Assembly (NCBI GenBank): GCA_017399225.1
Contig: JAFQEB010000004.1
Coordinates: 15,297-79,296 of the forward strand
Source: Clostridia bacterium
GTDB lineage: Bacteria; Bacillota_A; Clostridia; Christensenellales; Aristaeellaceae
Direction of reading: 5' to 3'
DNA length: 64,000 nt
The notes below the pieces were generated by a model. It saw nothing but the letters and a program-made list of their open reading frames with translations, was not told the origin of the DNA and made no database searches. The position numbers were made by a program, and so were the translations under genes. This document shows, one piece after another, positions 26,173-36,122 of the stretch (position 1 is its first letter; each line of letters begins with the position of its first letter).

Positions 26173-26624
26173 GTATGCAGATCCTTGTGGACGCAGACGC
26201 CTGTCCCGTGGTGCGCCAGGCGGAGCAATGCGCAAAAGCGCATGGCATCCCCATCACGCTCCTGTGCGACGAGCACCATATGCTGTACTCCGAATACGCC
26301 CAGGTGCGGTATGTCTCCTCCGGCGCGGACGCGGTGGATATCGCCCTGATGAACCTGTGCAGGCGAGGGGATATCGTCGTCACGCAGGATTACGGCGTGG
26401 CCGCCATGGCGCTGGGCAGAGGAGCGTATGCCCTCCATCACAGCGGCAAGCGTTATACCAATGACAACATTGACCTGATGCTCATGGAGCGCCATATGGC
26501 CAAGAAGGCCAGACGTGCTTCCTCCAAGCATCACATGAAAGGCCCAGCCAAGTTTACAGATGAGGACAGGCAGCGCTTCACTGCAGCCCTGGAGGCGCTG
26601 ATCGAAGAACTGACGACTGCCTGA
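26169..26624 (+). CDS. YaiI/YqxD family protein (DUF188)
   Basis: A 151-residue protein starting MSMQILVDADACPVVRQAE, the hallmark PIN-like acidic motif of this family. The later block GDIVVTQDYGVAAMALGRGA is also conserved. It is predicted to be a PIN-like nuclease; no activity is established. It overlaps the deformylase stop (ATGA). Confidence 0.9.
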   Translation: MSMQILVDADACPVVRQAEQCAKAHGIPITLLCDEHHMLYSEYAQVRYVSSGADAVDIALMNLCRRGDIVVTQDYGVAAMALGRGAYALHHSGKRYTNDNIDLMLMERHMAKKARRASSKHHMKGPAKFTDEDRQRFTAALEALIEELTTA

Positions 26625-26648
26625 TCCGCTCAACAGGAGGAAAATGCC

Positions 26649-28811
<2,163 letters not shown>

Positions 28812-28842
28812 GCAACGAGAAAGAGGAAGGACGGTACCTCAA

Positions 28843-30420
28843 ATGAAGAAGATCATGACGGTGCTTCTGGCGCTTCTCCTGTGTGCCGTGTCAGCGTCTG
28901 CCATGGCGGAGACCAGTGTGCTGACGGGCAAGGCAGCGATGGAAATTGTGAACGATATGGGCATTGGCTTCAATATCGGCAACACCTTTGACGCTACCGG
29001 CTACGACGCCAACGATATCTATGCCCAGGAGCAGTCCTGGGGCAACCCTGTTGTGGATCAGGCACTGATCCAGCGCATCAAGGACGCCGGGTTCAGCACC
29101 ATCCGCATCCCGATCACCTGGTACCGCAACCTCTCCGATGATGGTACCTACACCATTGATCCCGCCTTCCTGGCGCGCATCAAGGAGGTCGTGGACTACT
29201 GCTATGCCTGCGACATGTATGTGATCATCAACATGCACCACGAGGCATGGCTGAACGTCAAGACGCTGGACAAGGATTATGAGCAGATCGGCGTGCAGCT
29301 CGCAGCCATGTGGGCGCAGATCGCGGATACCTTCGCGGATTACGACCAGCACCTGATCTTCGAGGCGATGAACGAGCCCCGCATGGCCGGTACCGGCGTG
29401 GAATGGAACGGCAACAAGGCCGGATATGAGGCGGTCAACTACCTCAACCAGGTCTTTGTGGACACGGTGCGTATCGATCCCAAGGGCAACAACGGTGAGC
29501 GCTGCCTGATGATCCCCGGCTACGCGGCTTCCTCCAGCTACGCCCCGATGGCGGCCATCAAGCTGCCCGTCGTCAACGGTGAGACGGCAAAGAACCTGGT
29601 CATTTCGGTGCATTGCTATTCGCCCTACGACTTCTGCCTGAGCGACAAGATGAAGGTCTTTGACGCTTCGAACAAGTCCCATACCTCTTCCATCGACAGC
29701 GTGTTCAGCAATACCTATAAGCTGTTCGTGGAGAAGGGGATCCCGGTGGTCATCGGCGAAACCAGCGCCACCAATACCAGCAACAACACCGAGGAGCGCG
29801 CCGAGTGGGCCTACTACATGGGCAGCAAGGCGGCTTCCTACGGCATCCCGATCATCATCTGGGACAACGGCAACAACCAGACCTCCGGCGGCGAATGCCA
29901 TGCCTGGGTGCGCCGCGCGACCAACAGCAAGCTCCGCAGTCAGCGCACTCCCATCCCGTATCCCGAGGTGGTGGAAAGCCTGATGGCGGGTGCTTCCTCC
30001 GTTGCGTGGGGCTCCGGCCGTCCGCAGCCCAAGCCTGTCAAGTCCATCATCAACGGCAAGATCATCTGGAACAATGAGGCTGGTCTGAAGAGCGCCAAGG
30101 AATGGGACAACACCTATATCCAGGCGCCCAGCAGCGCGGATTGGTACGGCAAGGGCGTCATGTTCGCCGTCATCTTTGAGGGCGCCGGCACGCCCAAGCT
30201 GGTGATGGACAGCGCAGAGCTTTCCCAGTGGTGGATCCCCGTTGACCCGGATCGCACGGACAGGCTGGGCGACAAGAAGGTCTCCTGGTTCTCCTGTGAC
30301 AAGGTGCTTGCAGAGTGCGAAAAGTTCGGCGTGACGGACCCTGCACAGCTGCGCAACCTGACGGTCATTGCCACCGGCGGGATGATCACTACCTACGAGG
30401 TCAGCTACATCGGCAAGTAA
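28843..30420 (+). CDS. Secreted glycoside hydrolase family 5 endoglucanase
   Basis: A 525-residue protein with a signal peptide (MTVLLALLLCAVSASAMAE). The GH5 catalytic domain spans about residues 30-350: GFNIGNTFDA, IRIPITWY, INMHHEAW, acid/base Glu178 in FEAMNEP and nucleophile Glu306 in VIGETSA. A linker with PQPKPVK leads to a C-terminal domain of about 140 residues that looks like a beta-sandwich carbohydrate-binding module, family not recognised. It likely cuts beta-1,4-glucan outside the cell. It lies between tex and a terminator. Confidence 0.93.
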   Translation: MKKIMTVLLALLLCAVSASAMAETSVLTGKAAMEIVNDMGIGFNIGNTFDATGYDANDIYAQEQSWGNPVVDQALIQRIKDAGFSTIRIPITWYRNLSDDGTYTIDPAFLARIKEVVDYCYACDMYVIINMHHEAWLNVKTLDKDYEQIGVQLAAMWAQIADTFADYDQHLIFEAMNEPRMAGTGVEWNGNKAGYEAVNYLNQVFVDTVRIDPKGNNGERCLMIPGYAASSSYAPMAAIKLPVVNGETAKNLVISVHCYSPYDFCLSDKMKVFDASNKSHTSSIDSVFSNTYKLFVEKGIPVVIGETSATNTSNNTEERAEWAYYMGSKAASYGIPIIIWDNGNNQTSGGECHAWVRRATNSKLRSQRTPIPYPEVVESLMAGASSVAWGSGRPQPKPVKSIINGKIIWNNEAGLKSAKEWDNTYIQAPSSADWYGKGVMFAVIFEGAGTPKLVMDSAELSQWWIPVDPDRTDRLGDKKVSWFSCDKVLAECEKFGVTDPAQLRNLTVIATGGMITTYEVSYIGK

Positions 30421-30430
30421 AAGCATATCA

Positions 30431-30468
30431 AAACGGGCGCTCCCTTAGAAATGGGGAGCGCCCGTCAT
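30431..30468. terminator. Terminator hairpin between GH5 and DUF4153 genes
   Basis: ACGGGCGCTCCC pairs with GGGAGCGCCCGT. T-rich sequence on both flanks (CATTATT on plus, TTTTGAT on minus) suggests it works in both directions. Confidence 0.75.
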
Positions 30469-30475
30469 TATTGCG

Positions 30476-32326
30476 TTACTCGGCTTCCGGCGTCAGCAGC
30501 CAGCCGTTGACGCTGATGTAGTCGGTGTTGTAGCGGTAGCCCGGGGTATAATCGACGATCCGCAGGCTCGCAATGCGGAACACCTTTCCGGAGGGCAGGG
30601 TGACCTCGTCGTTTATGAGCTTATAGGTGGGCGAAGTGTCATAGCGGTTTTCAAAGGCGCCTTTGGTGTCCAGGTTGTCCCGAACCAGCAGGGGAGAAAG
30701 TGAGACTGTTTCACCATAAAGGGAAAGGATGATGGGTTCGGCCTGGATCTCATCGTCCCTTTCGCCATTCCAGAGTACCCTGACGGATTCGACCACCGCG
30801 TTCACATCCGTCTGGCTGTACACGAGGGGGCGCTCGACTTCGTCGTTGACGCTGCTGCGATCAGCCTTTTCCTGCTCGGCTTCATTGGGGGCATACTCGT
30901 AGCAGCTGATCCACTGGGCGAAGTCATAACCGGCGGTATCGACCTGGCTGCTGACGGCAGTGCCATTGAAAACGATGGAGCGAACGGTACCCTCCGTCGT
31001 CCGGGGGAAGCCCAGCAGCGCGATCTTGACCGCGTCGGAGTTGCGGTAGGAATCCAGCTCGTCCGCCAGCTGCGCGGTCTGCTCCTGCAGGCTTGCGGAG
31101 AAGCTGCCCGCAGGCGCTGTGCCCTGATTCAGGTAGTCAACAGCGGAGTAGATGACGGCAACATCCTCGGCATTGACTTTTTCGTTGGGGATGATCCTGC
31201 TGTCCTCGGTCAGCATGGCATTGCGTCCAAGGGCGAAGATCAGCCGATGCTCCTGGTCATAGCGGGCAAGGTTCTCAGCATTCAGGGGCGATGCGATGAA
31301 CACCGCGCACATTGCCGCCGCTGCAATAAAGAACCAGTTGGCGCGCCTGCGCAGGAGAGATGTGATGACGACTGCAGCGCACAGCACCGTAACCAGGATG
31401 CCCAGCACCCGGGAGGTCGTCAGGCCGTAAGCGCTCAGGCGCATCCAGACGCCCACCTGCTGTGCGATCAGGATCGGCAGCATCAGCCAGCCGCCCCATT
31501 TGACGAAAATGCCGCTCAGCTTGCTTTCGCCGCCGGTCAAAACTAGATGCAGACCGGTAAACATGGTCAGCGAAGCCAGCGCGTAGCCGTTCATCACGCC
31601 CACCGGCATGGTCCAGGAAACAAGGATCTTGAGCACATAAAAGAGCAGGACTGCCTCAAGGATCAGGTACAGCGGCAGCAGCACGACGCCGCAGAACTTG
31701 CGGAAGCCCGCCTTGGCGGAAACCTCTTCATCCGCCCGCGGCAGCAGACCGAAGAAGATCAGGGGCGCAAATAGCAGCAGGCAGAGGAACAAAATGCTGC
31801 TGCTCACATTGCTGACGACCCTGCTGGGGGTATCCGCAAAGAAGAGTGAGAAGAAGGCGGAAGACGTCAGCTCCAGCGCAAGCATCAGCACCAGAGAAAT
31901 ACCCAGTGCGATGAAGAAGCTGCTGCACACCTGCCCCAGCCGCTCGGCGCGGCTGTCACTACCGCAAACGCCGTGGAAGGAGAGGCAGACCATTGCTGCG
32001 CCCAGGCCACCCACCAGCGTGCCATGATCCGGCATAATAACGGCGATCAGCGTGCCCGCCAGCGCAAACAGCGGGATCAGGAACCAGCGCCAGCGGAAGC
32101 GTTCCTTCAGGCAGCATGCAGCCGTGCTCCAGCACAGCCCGCTGAAGGCGATCATGGACAGATGGTTGTACAGGTCTTGCGTGGCCCGATAGGCGTCGCT
32201 GTCCTCGTAGATGAGCGCTGCGTCGAGAATACATACGACAGCCAGGAATACACAGAACAACAGGGCCATGCCGAAGCGCCGGACGACCGCGGTCAGAAAG
32301 CTCCCGGGCTTGATGTTGACTTTCAT
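30476..32326 (-). CDS. DUF4153 membrane protein
   Basis: A 616-residue protein with about ten to twelve hydrophobic spans in the first 380 residues, including FGMALLFCVFLAVVCILDAAL. A soluble C-terminal half follows with repeated SxxY and VDYLNQG phrases and an ending of GYRYNTDYISVNGW. This matches the DUF4153 group of polytopic proteins with unknown function. It is transcribed alone from a consensus promoter at 32360-32388. Confidence 0.85.
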   Translation of the reverse strand: MKVNIKPGSFLTAVVRRFGMALLFCVFLAVVCILDAALIYEDSDAYRATQDLYNHLSMIAFSGLCWSTAACCLKERFRWRWFLIPLFALAGTLIAVIMPDHGTLVGGLGAAMVCLSFHGVCGSDSRAERLGQVCSSFFIALGISLVLMLALELTSSAFFSLFFADTPSRVVSNVSSSILFLCLLLFAPLIFFGLLPRADEEVSAKAGFRKFCGVVLLPLYLILEAVLLFYVLKILVSWTMPVGVMNGYALASLTMFTGLHLVLTGGESKLSGIFVKWGGWLMLPILIAQQVGVWMRLSAYGLTTSRVLGILVTVLCAAVVITSLLRRRANWFFIAAAAMCAVFIASPLNAENLARYDQEHRLIFALGRNAMLTEDSRIIPNEKVNAEDVAVIYSAVDYLNQGTAPAGSFSASLQEQTAQLADELDSYRNSDAVKIALLGFPRTTEGTVRSIVFNGTAVSSQVDTAGYDFAQWISCYEYAPNEAEQEKADRSSVNDEVERPLVYSQTDVNAVVESVRVLWNGERDDEIQAEPIILSLYGETVSLSPLLVRDNLDTKGAFENRYDTSPTYKLINDEVTLPSGKVFRIASLRIVDYTPGYRYNTDYISVNGWLLTPEAE

Positions 32327-32359
32327 ATTTGTTCCTCCTTTTCATCATTGGTTAAAAAC

Positions 32360-32388
32360 AATTTACCATAAAACGATAAAACTGTCAA
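32360..32388 (-). promoter_or_regulatory. Promoter of the DUF4153 gene
   Basis: On the minus strand TTGACA (32388-32383) and TAAATT (32365-32360) are 17 bases apart. Confidence 0.7.
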
Positions 32389-32538
32389 TATGATCCGCTG
32401 CGTACGTGCGAGTTTTACAAGTGTAAAAGATTTGCTTTTTACAAATTGGCAAAACGGTGCAAGAGGCGCATCACAGAGTCCTAACGCGCTACCTGGCTAA
32501 ACAAATGCTGAAAATCACAGAAAAATTAGAATTTATGC

Positions 32539-32568
32539 TTGACACTTCGGCTGGCATGTGATAATATA
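32539..32568 (+). promoter_or_regulatory. Promoter of tRNA-Trp
   Basis: TTGACA at 32539-32544 is followed by an AT-rich -10 region (GATAATATA, 32560-32568). The exact -10 register is uncertain. Confidence 0.65.
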
Positions 32569-32588
32569 TAAAAGTCGCGTGACGACAT

Positions 32589-32662
32589 AGGGGTATGGTG
32601 TAATGGTAACACGTGGGTCTCCAAAACCTTTGTTCTGGGTTCGAGTCCTAGTGCCCCTGCCA
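32589..32662 (+). tRNA. tRNA-Trp (anticodon CCA)
   Basis: Acceptor stem AGGGGTA pairs with TGCCCCT, discriminator G, and CCA is encoded. The anticodon CCA is at 32621-32623 in loop CTCCAAA. The D-loop AATGGTA and T-loop TTCGAGT are standard. The lower anticodon stem is weak (a T-T and a G-T pair), yet everything else is intact. Confidence 0.95.
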
Positions 32663-32663
32663 G

Positions 32664-32698
32664 AAGCCGATTTCGAAAGAGATCGGCTGTTTTTTATA
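32664..32698 (+). terminator. Terminator after tRNA-Trp
   Basis: AGCCGAT pairs with ATCGGCT around TTCGAAAGAG and is followed by GTTTTTTAT. Confidence 0.85.
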
Positions 32699-32910
32699 CT
32701 CATTGGCTACAAGAGCAGAGTGTATTTCATCAAAACCGTCGCTGTATAAATGTACATAGATGTTGTATGTTACATTTCGTCGAAGCCATATTCGAGGCAC
32801 GGAGTCCGTGTACGTGAATTGAAATCCGTAAACGATGCATTAATTTTTTGAAAAGGATATACCTTCTCCCACCTCGAATCGTATCAATAGACAAATAAAC
32901 ACAAGGAGGC

Positions 32911-33161
32911 ATGAACCTGGATAACAAAGGAATCAAGAAGAACGCTGCGGAACTGAACGACGAGACGCCGGCGTAAGCCTATGACGACGCGGCCTCTATC
33001 CATATTGCAAGAAGTGCGGTAACTATTACCCGATGGAAGTTGAGTCTGTGTGTCCCCATTGCAGAAATCCCATGCCCGGCATGAGCGCTCTGTTCCCTCG
33101 ACGAACGACCACTGATGGCGCCGATCGTAGGCCTGTAAAGCATCAAGCTCAAACTAATTGA
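32911..33161 (+). pseudogene. Broken double-glycine-leader / zinc-knuckle peptide gene
   Basis: A strong AAGGAGG precedes an ATG whose frame gives 21 residues (MNLDNKGIKKNAAELNDETPA) and then TAA. The same frame beyond the stop would read AYDDAA, and a second frame from 32985 reads GLYPYCKKCGNYYP...VCPHCRNPMPGM up to TGA at 33161. Leader plus CxxC...CxxC thus match the intact neighbour at 33178, with one stop and one frameshift close to the expected GG site. I infer a decayed paralogue. The alternative is a real 21-residue peptide. Confidence 0.6.
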
Positions 33162-33177
33162 TTAGGAGGTACACCCC

Positions 33178-33417
33178 ATGGAAAACAACGTGAAGAATCT
33201 GAAAACTGAACTGGCTGACGAGCAGCTCGATCAGGTGGCCGGCGGCCTGCTGGACCCCATTCATATAGAAGGGCATTATAAGTACGTGTATCGTTGTCAG
33301 GCGTGCGGAAAAGAAAAATCCTTCAGTATAAAAGCCGCTGATTTTAAATGCGGATCCTGTGGCAGTATCCTGGAGAATGTCAACGCAGTGTGGGTTGGGC
33401 GGAACGGCAAAGAGTGA
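33178..33417 (+). CDS. Small peptide with double-glycine leader and zinc-ribbon core
   Basis: A 79-residue protein. Residues 1-24 (MENNVKNLKTELADEQLDQV then AGG) look like a bacteriocin-type leader with a GG cleavage site at 23-24. The core has two knuckles, CQAC and CGSC, 19 residues apart, as in a rubredoxin-like or zinc-ribbon fold. Ribosome-binding site TTAGGAGG. Such leaders are normally cut by C39-peptidase ABC exporters; none lies in the window. Function unknown; candidates are a secreted metal-binding peptide, a bacteriocin-like product, or a signal. Confidence 0.75.
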   Translation: MENNVKNLKTELADEQLDQVAGGLLDPIHIEGHYKYVYRCQACGKEKSFSIKAADFKCGSCGSILENVNAVWVGRNGKE

Positions 33418-33470
33418 CCCTGAGGGCCTATAACCCCGGGAACAAAAGCCGTCGAAAAAGAGGCATCCCC

Positions 33471-33608
33471 ATGGAAAACAACGTGAAGAATCTGAACGCT
33501 GAACTGACCGATGATACGCTGGAGAATGTGACAGGCGGTGTATCCACCACATACAGGTGCGGGTGTTGTGACTACGCATATAACCCAGACGAGTATTCTT
33601 CTGTCTAA
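33471..33608 (+). CDS. Short paralogue of the double-glycine / Cys-knuckle peptide
   Basis: A 45-residue protein whose first 23 residues (MENNVKNLNAELTDDTLENV then TGG) closely copy the leader of the gene 54 bases upstream. The core is only STTYRCGCCDYAYNPDEYSSV, one CxxC-type knuckle resembling the first half of rubredoxin. The second knuckle is missing, so it is either a truncated copy or a different product using the same leader. Its ribosome-binding site is poor (AAAGAGGCATCCCC). Confidence 0.65.
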   Translation: MENNVKNLNAELTDDTLENVTGGVSTTYRCGCCDYAYNPDEYSSV

Positions 33609-33647
33609 CTTTTGAGCTCAATTCGTTCCGGGGAAAAAGGAGTTTTC

Positions 33648-34322
33648 TTATAGCCCACTAAAGATGTTGCCATTGTCTTCATCGACTCCGCATTCATATG
33701 CCGCTTCAAGCAGCGATTGTGCGCCATGCCAAGCGTATATGAGATTCATTTCATTGGATATATCGCACCAATACAGGCTAATCACCGTATCGTGATCGCC
33801 AAACCATGTGCTTTTGCTGCTGATCAGTTTGCCTTTTTGGTTGGGATCGTATGTTTCGTCAACCACAGGTATACCATAAAGAACAGACAGCATTCTCGTC
33901 AGATCCTTAACAGAATCGGGCGCATCTTCAATACTGTTGGCATATAGTTGATATTGCCCGATAAACAGCTGCGCATGGTCATCATCCATATCCAGTTCTC
34001 CATCCTTCACAGGACGCACGTAGAATCTTCTTGTCGAACAAGCATAGCCAGCAGTCTCTTTGACCTCGCGAACAGATTCCATCAGCACCGCATCGACACT
34101 CCTGTTTTCTTTCAGCATAAAACCGGCAGTTTCGAAAAGCCAATCCAATGAGCCATACCAGTCGCTGGAAAATGTCGGAATATCCTTTCCGGTTGCAGCT
34201 TCAATCTGTCCAATGGTGGTACCAAATGTAATGTCACGGAATCGTATTTCAGGTAATGATTCCGCAATGCAGGCAGAGCAAAGAAGCGTCATCAAAAGGC
34301 TCAGTGCAACCAGTCTTTTCAT
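33648..34322 (-). CDS. Secreted hypothetical protein
   Basis: A 224-residue protein with a signal sequence MKRLVALSLLMTLLCSACIA; Cys18 could be a weak lipobox Cys, but the -3 residue is Cys rather than Leu. The mature part starts PEIRFRDITFGTTIGQIEAATG, a phrase found in small secreted proteins of gut Clostridia, and has Trp- and Asp-rich stretches. No known domain is recognised. It is monocistronic with its own promoter (34364-34392) and faces the small-peptide cluster. Confidence 0.7.
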   Translation of the reverse strand: MKRLVALSLLMTLLCSACIAESLPEIRFRDITFGTTIGQIEAATGKDIPTFSSDWYGSLDWLFETAGFMLKENRSVDAVLMESVREVKETAGYACSTRRFYVRPVKDGELDMDDDHAQLFIGQYQLYANSIEDAPDSVKDLTRMLSVLYGIPVVDETYDPNQKGKLISSKSTWFGDHDTVISLYWCDISNEMNLIYAWHGAQSLLEAAYECGVDEDNGNIFSGL

Positions 34323-34363
34323 AGTATAATGTTCCCTTTCAAAAGTTTATTTTCGCACCTTAC

Positions 34364-34392
34364 ATTCTATCACATTATTTGAAATAAAACAA
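34364..34392 (-). promoter_or_regulatory. Promoter of the secreted hypothetical gene
   Basis: On the minus strand TTGTTT (34392-34387) and TAGAAT (34369-34364) are 17 bases apart, 42 bases before the start codon. Confidence 0.6.
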
Positions 34393-34540
34393 TTCATACC
34401 ATTACATTATGGCGAAAGCCCTCGCACTATTACGAACCAATGCAGCGAAAACTGGAACTGGTAGCTATAGGCGCGGATGAGCATATCCGCGTCTGTTTCA
34501 GTTCACTAATCATATAAATAATTAAAACTCCCCAAATAAC

Positions 34541-34569
34541 TTTACGAAAACGCCATATCGTGATACAAT
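34541..34569 (+). promoter_or_regulatory. Promoter of the glycosyltransferase pair
   Basis: TTTACG (34541-34546) and TACAAT (34564-34569), 17 bases apart. The transcript would begin only about 15 bases before the start codon. Confidence 0.6.
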
Positions 34570-34589
34570 GTAAGCTGGAGGTGATGTAT

Positions 34590-36074
34590 ATGTCGCTCGT
34601 GCAGCGGGTCATGACGCATGTCAGGCTGCATGGCGCTGCATATACGCTGCGCCGAGCAGGGGAGATCCTTGCCCAGCGCGTGTTCCATACCTATGACCGG
34701 CGCTTCCGACGGGAGGCTCCCGATGCGGCGGAACTGGCTCGGCAGCGGCAGCATCAGCCCCAGGGCGGGCTTATCAGCGTTGCCGTACCTGTTTACAACA
34801 CCCGTCCTGCGTTTTTGCGGGAGCTTGCGGCTTCGCTGAGCGCCCAGACCTACGACGATTGGGAAGCCGTCCTATACGATGGTGGCAGCACGGATGCTGA
34901 GTCCATCGCAGCGATGGATGAAATAGCCGATGCACGGATCCGCGTGATCCACGGCGCTGCCAATGAGGGGATATCCGGCAACACCAATCAGGCCATAGCC
35001 CGGTGCAGGGGAGCGTACATCGCCTTCTGTGATCACGACGACGTTCTGGCCCCGGAGGCGCTCTGGCAGGCTGCCCGGGCGATCGAGCAGCGGCAGCCGG
35101 ATATGATCTACTCCGACGAGGATCGTCTGACGGAAGATGGCTGCATCCATACCGATCCCCACAGGAAGCCGGATTTCTGCCCGGATCAGCTCCGGTCGGA
35201 GAATTACATCTGTCACCTGATGGTCGTCCGCCGTGAGGTGCTGATGCAACTAGGCGGCTTCCGTGCTGATTTTGACGGCTCCCAGGATCACGACCTCGTC
35301 CTTCGGATAAGCGAGATCACGGAGAACATTCACCACATCCCGCGCGTACTTTACCATTGGCGGCGCTTTGGCGGCTCCATGAGCCAGCAGCACCTGGACA
35401 AATGTCAGGCTGCCGCTGCCCGTGCGGTAACGGAGCATATGGGGCGCATCGGATATCCGGGCCTCTGCGCTGCGGAAAATGGCGTGCTGCGCCTTCTCTA
35501 CGACCTGCCGGAGCGCAAAAGTGTGGAAATGATCCGTGTATCCGGCGAGGGCCGTTACGCGAAGATGAACGCGGCTGCCATGCGTTCAGAGGCGGACTTT
35601 CTGCTGTTTGCGGACGAGTCGGTCAGCGGCTTCTCTGACGGCTTCGAAAGGGAGCTGCTGATGTATGCCCAGCGGCGGGACGTCGCGGCTGTAACCCCGA
35701 TGCTGACGGACAGACGGGGCCGCGTGCTCCATGCGGGGTATGCGCTGACGCCAGGCGGTGCGATAAATCGTGGCGCTGCCGGCCGGCCTGGTCTGAATAG
35801 GATCAGCCACAACGTAGCTGCGGTCAGCCCGGCCTGCTTTATGATCCGGCGCGAAGCTTTCGTGCCCTTTGACGAGCATGAGCAGGATGCAGCCGGGATG
35901 ATCCGCTGGTGCCTGCGCCTTGGCGAAAGGGGCCTGCGCTGCGTTTATACACCCCATGCCCGCGCTGTGTGCGCGTCGGCGTCCGTGCTTGGAGCGGACA
36001 AATGGCAGTATGAGGGAAAACCGGATCCCTGCTGCGCATCCGCAGACGAGGGAGATTTCATATACAGTCCATAA
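34590..36074 (+). CDS. Glycosyltransferase family 2 protein
   Basis: A 494-residue enzyme. An N-terminal helical segment of about 65 residues precedes the GT-A domain: ISVAVPVYNTRPAFLRELAASL, DGGSTDAES, CDHDDVL and YSDEDR (DxD metal motif), with DGSQDHDLVLRI near 225. The C-terminal 200 residues repeat a degenerate GT2-like half. Such proteins extend rhamnose-rich or other surface polysaccharides. The ATG at 34590 has GGAGG eight bases upstream; 34584 would be too close. It forms an operon with the GT1 gene. Confidence 0.88.
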   Translation: MSLVQRVMTHVRLHGAAYTLRRAGEILAQRVFHTYDRRFRREAPDAAELARQRQHQPQGGLISVAVPVYNTRPAFLRELAASLSAQTYDDWEAVLYDGGSTDAESIAAMDEIADARIRVIHGAANEGISGNTNQAIARCRGAYIAFCDHDDVLAPEALWQAARAIEQRQPDMIYSDEDRLTEDGCIHTDPHRKPDFCPDQLRSENYICHLMVVRREVLMQLGGFRADFDGSQDHDLVLRISEITENIHHIPRVLYHWRRFGGSMSQQHLDKCQAAAARAVTEHMGRIGYPGLCAAENGVLRLLYDLPERKSVEMIRVSGEGRYAKMNAAAMRSEADFLLFADESVSGFSDGFERELLMYAQRRDVAAVTPMLTDRRGRVLHAGYALTPGGAINRGAAGRPGLNRISHNVAAVSPACFMIRREAFVPFDEHEQDAAGMIRWCLRLGERGLRCVYTPHARAVCASASVLGADKWQYEGKPDPCCASADEGDFIYSP

Positions 36075-36122
36075 TCCGGGACTAAGATCGATTGCAAGCG
36101 TAAGATGAAAGGAGGGCCGAGT

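Noticed and set aside
34465..34500. Hairpin GCGCGGAT / ATCCGCGT upstream of the GT2 gene as a terminator or switch
   Set aside because: It is followed by only CTGTTTC, and the GT2 promoter lies downstream of it, so it can at most be a weak terminator with no known upstream transcript.
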